Source: CAYGWP01 sp964353455
GTDB lineage: Bacteria > Planctomycetota > Phycisphaerae > FEN-1346
Length of the DNA stretch: 5,544 bases
Direction of reading: 5' to 3'
Assembly: GCA_964353455.1 (NCBI GenBank)
Contig: CAYGWP010000096.1
Span: forward strand, 1-5,544
Positions 1-3,828 of this stretch are shown piece by piece. How positions within the stretch are numbered: the stretch's first letter is position 1; each line of letters begins with the position of its first letter. Under the pieces are notes generated by a model. That model made no database searches, had not been told where the DNA came from, and worked only from the letters and a program-made list of their open reading frames with translations. Position numbers and translations under genes: made by a program.

Positions 1-13
1 CTGAAACAGCCTC

Positions 14-78
14 TTAGCCGCGACTCGAAGAGGAGCGCGCGCCGTTCGAACACGCGCTCCTCTTCGAGTCGCGGCTAA
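14..78. repeat. Perfect 26-bp inverted repeat (long hairpin)
   Basis: The arms at 14-39 and 53-78 are exact reverse complements over 26 bases, with a 13-base loop (40-52) that contains TTCGAA. The outer ends read TTAGCCGCG and CGCGGCTAA. No T-run follows on either strand, so it is not a textbook intrinsic terminator, though such a strong stem could stop transcription or protect an RNA 3' end for a gene left of the window. The perfect match over 26 bp suggests recent origin or selection, as in a miniature palindromic repeat. Its right arm shares the nine bases GTCGCGGCT (68-76) with the palindromic element at 2528-2601. The repeat is seen directly; its function is not known. Confidence 0.85.
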
Positions 79-140
79 ACTTTCGGCCACCCGCCGAGGC
101 AAGCACCCGTAAGTGACGCAGTACTGGCCGGCGGCGAAAT

Positions 141-172
141 CGAAAATAAAAATCTTTTTCCGAAACATTCGG
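141..172 (-). terminator. Putative intrinsic terminator of the deoC cluster
   Basis: Read on the minus strand, a short stem CCGAA/TTCGG with loop TGT (plus positions 160-172) is followed at once by AAAAAGATTTTTATTTT. The stem is only 5 bp, which is weak, but the long T-rich tail and the position about 200 bases after the last minus-strand gene fit a terminator for leftward transcription. The alternative is a chance A/T-rich patch. Confidence 0.4.
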
Positions 173-197
173 CCGGGGGGGGAGTTCTAACTAGTAG

Positions 198-308
198 TAG
201 CCGGGCTGAACCGCCCCTTCTTATGCCCGGCTATCGCGGTCCATCTCGGACCGCCCTTTGGCCCTAGGGCGCGCTACTCACCCCCATGGTAGCGCGCCCA
301 TCCTTTTT
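198..308 (+). ncRNA. Candidate structured RNA or terminator region, three tandem hairpins
   Basis: Three hairpins follow one another. They are TAGCCGGGC/GCCCGGCTA (198-206 with 225-233), GCGGTCC/GGACCGC (236-242 with 248-254, 5-base loop) and an 11-bp perfect stem GGGCGCGCTAC/GTAGCGCGCCC (267-277 with 289-299, 11-base loop). The last is followed on the plus strand by ATCCTTTTTCGTTTT, which has the form of an intrinsic terminator. No plus-strand gene precedes it inside the window, so the chain could be a small RNA with its own terminator, or the terminator of a transcript from the left. I do not recognise it as SRP RNA, 6S, tmRNA, RNase P or any riboswitch. The structures are seen; the RNA is inference. 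Confidence 0.3.
267..308 (+). terminator. Rho-independent-type hairpin with T tract (rightward)
   Basis: A perfect 11-bp GC-rich stem (267-277 with 289-299) is followed within four bases by TTTTTCGTTTT. Orientation is rightward, opposite to the neighbouring genes. It could end a transcript coming from left of the window or the candidate RNA at 198-299, and would also block antisense transcription into the minus-strand cluster. Confidence 0.5.
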
Positions 309-367
309 CGTTTTCGATCTTGACGGCAAGAACGGCAGTGGGGCACGGCCCGGACGGGCGGTGGTCT

Positions 368-769
368 TCATCGCGTTGAGAGGTACAGCAGGACCGCCGC
401 CACGGCGAGCAGCCCGAGCACGATAACCAGGAGCACTTTCGCCCAGCGGGGGCCCGCGACGTCGGCCGTGACGTCCTGCCAGTCGGTCATCGTCCGCCAC
501 GCTTCATCGCCCCGGCTGTAGGCCAGGAACATCTCGACGGTCTGCGGGAGCGGAACCGTCGGGTTTGCCGACTGCCACTGGCGCCCGGCCTCGCAGTACT
601 CCACCGTGAAGGTCTTGCCATCGGCGGAGGCCTGGAGGCAGTCGTCCGACTCATCCGTCATGCCCAGGACGGCGAAGGAGTTCTTCGGCCCGAGCGATGA
701 CAGGGTCCGCCGGATCTGCTCGCTCGTCGGATCGTCGATGCGCTGCCCGGCTTCGGTCTCCAGATACAT
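368..769 (-). CDS. Hypothetical protein with C-terminal membrane anchor
   Basis: This gene encodes 133 residues of unknown function. Residues 1-108 look soluble and globular. The tail 110-130 (AKVLLVIVLGLLAVAAVLLYL) is a clear single transmembrane segment followed by only STR, so the protein is probably tail-anchored with its body in the cytoplasm. There is no N-terminal signal peptide. The order of hydrophobic strands, the FLAY..GDEAW segment (81-91) and Trp97 loosely recall small Imm1-like proteins; this is pattern memory only and not an assignment. The start is well supported: GGAG lies six bases before ATG. The gene begins 12 bases after the stop of the uracil-DNA glycosylase gene, so it is almost certainly the last gene of that operon. 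No toxin gene is visible nearby to support an immunity role. Confidence 0.78.
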   Translation of the reverse strand: MYLETEAGQRIDDPTSEQIRRTLSSLGPKNSFAVLGMTDESDDCLQASADGKTFTVEYCEAGRQWQSANPTVPLPQTVEMFLAYSRGDEAWRTMTDWQDVTADVAGPRWAKVLLVIVLGLLAVAAVLLYLSTR

Positions 770-781
770 GGCGTTCTCCGT

Positions 782-1693
782 TCAGGCGCTGCTCCCCGGC
801 CGGTCCAGTTCGGCCTTCACTTTCAGGAGGTCATCATACACTTTCTTGCGCGTGTCGGGAGTGTAATTTCTGAGGACGTACGCCGGATGGAACGTCGGCA
901 TCAGCAGCGTGCCGCGGTACGGGTAAAACCGGCCGCGCACCCGCGTGATGCCGTCGTGCGTCTGGAGCAGGTACTTGGTCGCCGTCCCGCCCAGGGCGCA
1001 GATCACCTTCGGCCGCAGCACCTCCAGTTGCCGCATGAGATAGGGCGTACAGTTGGCGGCCTCGTCGGGCATCGGCGTGCGGTTGCCTGGCGGGCGCCAC
1101 TTGCGGATGTTGCAGATGAAGACCTGGTCGCGGGTCATCCCGATGGCTTCGATCATCTTCGTGAGGAGTTCCCCCGCCCGGCCTACAAACGCCAGGCCCT
1201 GCCGGTCTTCTTCCTCGCCGGGGCCTTCGCCGATGAATACGAGTTTGGCGTGCGGGTCTCCCTGGCCGGGGACGGTGTTGGTGCGGCCGAGGAGTTCCGG
1301 GCATCGGTCGCATACGGCCACTTCTGCGGCGATGCGGGCGAGGGCCTCCACGCGATTCACGCCGTTCTCGGGCTCCGCGCTGCCGAGCGTGAAGAGTTCG
1401 GTCTGTGCGGCCACGTGGACCTGAGCGGCGAGTTCCTGGCGCAAGGTCTCGGCGGCGATAGATTCGGGGGTGTTTCCCATCGGAGGTGTGCCACGGCCGG
1501 CTTGTCCGGCCGTGGGTAGGCTTTCAGGCTCTCGCACGGCCCGCCAGTCGTTAAGGGCGGGCCGTGGCACATGATGCACGGCCGAGAGGCCCGCGCTCGC
1601 CTCACCGGCGAGGCGCAGGCGGACGTTCCGCGCGATTGACTCCAGGACCCGGCGGGAATCCGACGGCACGGCGGAGGAGGGCTCTCTAGCCAT
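782..1693 (-). CDS. udg: Uracil-DNA glycosylase, family 4 (iron-sulfur type)
   Basis: The enzyme removes uracil, arising from cytosine deamination or misincorporated dUMP, from DNA and starts base excision repair. The product has 303 residues, against about 200-230 for the family core; the excess is N-terminal. The core runs from about 115 to the end. It has the CDRC pair (Cys128, Cys131), the uracil-pocket motif GEGPGEEEDRQG (155-166) with FVGRAG, RPPGNR (200-205), Cys215 and the C-terminal HPAYVLRN motif (269-276). Residues 1-36 form a likely helix, and 41-69 are encoded by a palindromic element (1487-1571) and should be a disordered linker. The family normally has Cys just before RPP as third cluster ligand; here it is Trp199, with Cys194 five residues earlier. 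The ATG overlaps the deoC stop by 8 bases (ATGGCTAG), suggesting coupled translation; no strong ribosome-binding site is seen. The later Met72 is a poor start because it would lose the N-terminal helix. Confidence 0.95.
   Translation of the reverse strand: MAREPSSAVPSDSRRVLESIARNVRLRLAGEASAGLSAVHHVPRPALNDWRAVREPESLPTAGQAGRGTPPMGNTPESIAAETLRQELAAQVHVAAQTELFTLGSAEPENGVNRVEALARIAAEVAVCDRCPELLGRTNTVPGQGDPHAKLVFIGEGPGEEEDRQGLAFVGRAGELLTKMIEAIGMTRDQVFICNIRKWRPPGNRTPMPDEAANCTPYLMRQLEVLRPKVICALGGTATKYLLQTHDGITRVRGRFYPYRGTLLMPTFHPAYVLRNYTPDTRKKVYDDLLKVKAELDRPGSSA
1487..1571. repeat. Palindromic (REP/BIME-like) element inside the glycosylase gene
   Basis: The ends TGTGCCACGGCC (1487-1498) and GGCCGTGGCACA (1560-1571) are 12-base inverted repeats. 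Inside are two hairpins: a perfect 10-bp stem CCACGGCCGG/CCGGCCGTGG with a 5-base loop (1491-1515), and a perfect 11-bp stem CACGGCCCGCC/GGCGGGCCGTG with a 10-base loop (1535-1566). Two hairpins in mosaic arrangement resemble bacterial interspersed palindromic elements. The element lies wholly in coding sequence and encodes residues 41-69 of the glycosylase, which are rich in Pro, Arg, Ala and Gly. It shares GTGCCAC and GTGGCAC with the repeats at 4191-4247 and 4430-4486. The exact boundaries are uncertain. Confidence 0.75.
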
Positions 1694-2399
1694 GATATCG
1701 CATCGCCCCGCCGTTCTGAAAATCCTTGATGATAGCGACGCCGGCCGACGTGCCGATGCGGTCGGCCCCGGCCAGGATCATCCGCGCCGCCTGCTCGAAG
1801 GTCCGGATTCCGCCGGCCGCCTTCACCTTCGCCCGCTCGCCGACCGTGCGCCTGAGGAGCGCCACGTCCTCGACCGTTGCCCCGCCGCGGCCGAAGCCGG
1901 TCGAGGTCTTCACGAAATCGGCCCCCGCCTGGAGGGCGACCTCGCAGGCCCGCACCTTCTCCTCGTCCGTCAGGTAGCAGCACTCCAGGATGACCTTCAG
2001 GGTCCGGCCCTCGGCGACCTTGCGTACGGCGGCGATTTCATTTCGCACGTCGGCCCAGATGCCGCTCTTGGCCGCGATGAGATTCAGGACCATATCGACC
2101 TCTTCGGCCCCGGCATCCACGCAGGTCTGGGCCTCGGCCCGCTTCGCCTTAAGGCCCGAGTGCCCCAGCGGGATGCCGACCGCGCCGCCGACCGCCACGT
2201 CCGAGCCTTTCAGCAACTCGGCCGCGCGGGCCACGTCGTACGGGGCCACCGAGACGGCCGCGAATCCGTACCCGAGGGCCTCTTCGCACGCCCGCTCGAC
2301 GTCGGCGGTAGTGTGGTCGGCCGCAAGGACCGTGTGGTCGATGAAGCGGGCGAGCGTTTCGGCCGTAAACTGTGGGGTTGCTTCTGCCATTGCCACCAT
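1686..2399 (-). CDS. deoC: Deoxyribose-phosphate aldolase (DeoC)
   Basis: DeoC reversibly cleaves 2-deoxy-D-ribose 5-phosphate into glyceraldehyde 3-phosphate and acetaldehyde, the last step of deoxynucleoside breakdown in the cytoplasm. The 237-residue product has the usual length and a complete TIM-barrel pattern. It shows FIDHTVL (19-25), the GIPLG loop (75-79), EVDMVLN (100-106) with the proton-relay Asp102, the Schiff-base lysine in FVKTSTGFG (Lys164), KAAGGIRT with Lys193, and the phosphate-binding RIGTSAG (214-220). All key residues are present, so it should be active. The start is not settled: ATG at 2399 has GGAAG only one or two bases upstream, while ATG at 2390 (MAEATPQF) has the same GGAAG at about 10 bases, a better spacing. 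The shorter form of 234 residues is quite possible. It heads a leftward cluster with the glycosylase and the anchored protein. Confidence 0.97.
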   Translation of the reverse strand: MVAMAEATPQFTAETLARFIDHTVLAADHTTADVERACEEALGYGFAAVSVAPYDVARAAELLKGSDVAVGGAVGIPLGHSGLKAKRAEAQTCVDAGAEEVDMVLNLIAAKSGIWADVRNEIAAVRKVAEGRTLKVILECCYLTDEEKVRACEVALQAGADFVKTSTGFGRGGATVEDVALLRRTVGERAKVKAAGGIRTFEQAARMILAGADRIGTSAGVAIIKDFQNGGAMRYHG

Positions 2400-2471
2400 A
2401 CTTCCAGCGTAACTCGGCGCCGGGCCCTACGCAATACCCTGCCGAGATTTATCCGGAAAACCCCGCGACCT

Positions 2472-2500
2472 TCTATAGGGGGATTCCCCTATGGATTGAA
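2472..2500 (-). promoter_or_regulatory. Possible sigma70-type promoter of deoC
   Basis: On the minus strand TTCAAT (plus 2495-2500) and TATAGA (plus 2472-2477) are separated by 17 bases, giving a leader of about 65-70 bases before deoC. The matches to consensus are modest (about 3/6 and 4/6). A 7-bp inverted repeat ATAGGGG/CCCCTAT (2475-2481 with 2486-2492, loop GATT) sits in the spacer and overlaps the -10, where a repressor site could be. This rests only on sequence similarity. Confidence 0.3.
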
Positions 2501-2503
2501 CAG

Positions 2504-2524
2504 AGGCTGTAGGCTGCAGGCTGG
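2504..2524. repeat. Three tandem heptamers AGGCTGN
   Basis: AGGCTGT, AGGCTGC and AGGCTGG follow without gaps at 2504-2524. They lie immediately upstream of the possible deoC -35 element, which is where an activator's repeated sites would sit, but a chance short tandem repeat is equally possible. Confidence 0.5.
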
Positions 2525-2527
2525 CGC

Positions 2528-2601
2528 TTCGAGCCGCCACCGTAATGGCGGGTATCGCCCACCGGGGGTGAGTAACCGCGACCGTACGGTCGCGGCTCGA
2601 A
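2528..2601. repeat. Intergenic palindromic element between purM and deoC
   Basis: The element of 74 bp is bounded by inverted 10-mers TTCGAGCCGC (2528-2537) and GCGGCTCGAA (2592-2601). Inside are a small hairpin CCGCCA/TGGCGG (2534-2539 with 2546-2551) and a perfect 20-bp palindrome CCGCGACCGTACGGTCGCGG (2576-2595). The palindrome stands about 30 bases past the purM stop and could act as its transcription terminator or RNA 3' stabiliser, although no T-run follows on the minus strand. It shares GTCGCGGCT with the hairpin at 14-78. Confidence 0.7.
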
Positions 2602-2626
2602 CGACCCAGTCTCCAACCTGCTGTTC

Positions 2627-3688
2627 TTACGTAAAGACCACCTCGTTATCCCCGCGAGCGATGCGGCCGAGGCGATAGACCGTCTCGCCGCCGCGCTCCA
2701 GAATCTCCGTGATGTGACCGGCGTAGAACGGGCTTACGATGAGGACGTACCCGATGCCCATGTTGAAGACGCGCCACATCTCCTTCGCGGGCACGTCGCC
2801 CGTCTTGCGGAGCCACTCGAAGACCGGCGGCACGGTCCAGGCCTTCCGGTCGATGCGGGCCTCAAGGCCCTTCGGGATGACTCGCGGCACGTTGCCCGAT
2901 AGTCCGCCGCCAGTGATGTGGGCCATGGCGTGGACGACTTTTTTCGTGACGTAGTGCCGGAGGACGCGCAGGATGGACCGCGCGTAGATGCGGGTGGGCG
3001 TAAGGAACACGTCGGCCACCGAGCCGCCGAGTTCCGGGATGGCATCGCCCACCTTCAGGCCGGCGGTCTCGATGATCTTGCGGACGAGGCTGTAGCCGTT
3101 CGAATGGACGCCGGTCGATGCGAGGCCGAGGATGGTGTCGCCTTCTTCGACGCGGCGTCCGTCGATGAGGCGGCTCTTTTCGACGACGCCGACCGCGAAG
3201 CCCGCCAGGTCGAAGTCGCCGGCGGCGTAGAAGCCCGGCATCTCGGCCGTCTCGCCGCCGAGGAGGGCGCAGTCGCACATCGCGCACGCCTCGGCTATGC
3301 CGATGACCACCTCGGCGTGGATGCGCGGCTCGACGCGGCCCGTGGCCAGGTAATCGAGGAAAAAGAGCGGCTCGGCCCCGAGGACGATCACGTCGTTGAC
3401 GCACATCGCCACCAGGTCCTGGCCCACGGTCCTCACGCGGCCGGAATCGATCGCGATCCGCAGTTTCGTCCCGACGCCGTCGGTCCCGGACACGAGCAGC
3501 GGGTGGCGGTAATTGTGCCTAAGCAAGCGCTCGTCATAGTCGAGGCTGAAGACGCCGGCGAAGTGGCCGTAGAGGTCCATGACTCTGGGGCCCTGCGTCC
3601 GCTCGACGGCCGACCTGATCTCATCGACGAGTTGGTCGCCGGCCTCCATATCTACGCCGGCGGCCTTGTAGGTGAGGCCCTTGGCCAT
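2627..3688 (-). CDS. purM: Phosphoribosylformylglycinamidine cyclo-ligase (AIR synthase, PurM)
   Basis: PurM performs step five of de novo purine synthesis: ATP-dependent ring closure of FGAM to aminoimidazole ribotide in the cytoplasm. The 353-residue product matches the usual 340-350. The motifs come in order: YKAAGVD (7-13), GTDGVGTK (68-75), GQDLVAMCVNDV (89-100), GAEPLFFLDYLA (104-115), LLGGETAEMPGFY (142-154), GLASTGVHSNGYSLVRK (188-204), HITGGGLSGNVPRV (257-270) and FNMGIGYV (308-315). Both the N-terminal ATP-binding and C-terminal PurM-like domains are complete. The reading frame is open upstream to 3835, but ATG at 3688 is chosen because AAAGGAG lies eight bases before it and MAKGLTYKAAGVD is the normal PurM beginning. 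The gene stands alone: it is 227 bases from deoC and divergent from the rhamnosidase-like gene. No other pur gene is visible. Confidence 0.98.
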   Translation of the reverse strand: MAKGLTYKAAGVDMEAGDQLVDEIRSAVERTQGPRVMDLYGHFAGVFSLDYDERLLRHNYRHPLLVSGTDGVGTKLRIAIDSGRVRTVGQDLVAMCVNDVIVLGAEPLFFLDYLATGRVEPRIHAEVVIGIAEACAMCDCALLGGETAEMPGFYAAGDFDLAGFAVGVVEKSRLIDGRRVEEGDTILGLASTGVHSNGYSLVRKIIETAGLKVGDAIPELGGSVADVFLTPTRIYARSILRVLRHYVTKKVVHAMAHITGGGLSGNVPRVIPKGLEARIDRKAWTVPPVFEWLRKTGDVPAKEMWRVFNMGIGYVLIVSPFYAGHITEILERGGETVYRLGRIARGDNEVVFT

Positions 3689-3696
3689 GTGCAGCG

Positions 3697-3703
3697 CTCC
3701 TTT
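3697..3703 (-). promoter_or_regulatory. purM: Ribosome-binding site that fixes the purM start
   Basis: On the minus strand AAAGGAG is followed by an 8-base spacer and then ATG at 3688. It is the strongest Shine-Dalgarno match in the window and argues against the 49-codon longer frame that starts at 3835. Confidence 0.8.
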
Positions 3704-3761
3704 CGCACTCGGCCGTATGGTATCGCCTTGCGTCGGGCAAAACCACGATTTTTCAATTCGC

Positions 3762-3790
3762 TTGAGTTTCGCGGCCGGTTCGCCTAAACT
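3762..3790 (+). promoter_or_regulatory. Likely sigma70-type promoter of the rhamnosidase-like gene
   Basis: TTGAGT (3762-3767) and TAAACT (3785-3790) are spaced by 17 bases. Each matches consensus at about 4/6, and the implied start lies about 30 bases before the ATG at 3829. It is in the divergent region with purM. Confidence 0.45.
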
Positions 3791-3792
3791 CA
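3763..3792. promoter_or_regulatory. Operator-like inverted repeat over the promoter
   Basis: TGAGTTT (3763-3769) and AAACTCA (3786-3792) are a perfect 7-bp inverted repeat with a 16-bp spacer, so the half-sites are about two helical turns apart. They overlap both the -35 and the -10 of the predicted promoter, the position expected for a dimeric repressor controlling a sugar-use gene. No regulator gene is visible in the window. Confidence 0.35.
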
Positions 3793-3828
3793 GCATTTGC
3801 GCCAAGTCCAAATGCAAGATCGGGCCTG

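Larger units (their letters stand above)
79..367. other. Gene-free structured region downstream of the minus-strand cluster
   Basis: I see no convincing protein gene here. The plus strand has clustered stops (TAACTAGTAGTAG near 188-200). The region holds an A/T-rich patch (141-159), a run of eight G (175-182), three consecutive hairpins (198-206/225-233, 236-242/248-254 and 267-277/289-299) and a T-rich stretch at 301-314. It lies past the 3' end of the small minus-strand gene, so leftward transcripts must end here or further left. Confidence 0.6.

Noticed and set aside
175..182. Run of eight G as a phase-variable tract
   Set aside because: It is intergenic, not in a coding frame and not placed between promoter elements that I can identify.
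264..500. 78-codon minus-strand frame overlapping the end of the small anchored-protein gene
   Set aside because: Its sequence is Arg/Gly/Pro-rich with no motif, it runs across the terminator hairpin, and it overlaps a better supported gene in another frame.
368..769. Assigning the small anchored protein as an immunity protein of a toxin system
   Set aside because: Only a loose pattern resemblance exists, and no toxin, secretion or polymorphic-repeat gene is visible in the window.
1692..2678. 328-codon plus-strand frame opposite deoC
   Set aside because: It is antisense to a complete DeoC with all active-site residues. High GC content makes long antisense frames common.
2918..3787. 289-codon plus-strand frame opposite purM
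   Set aside because: It is antisense to a complete PurM and has no family signature.
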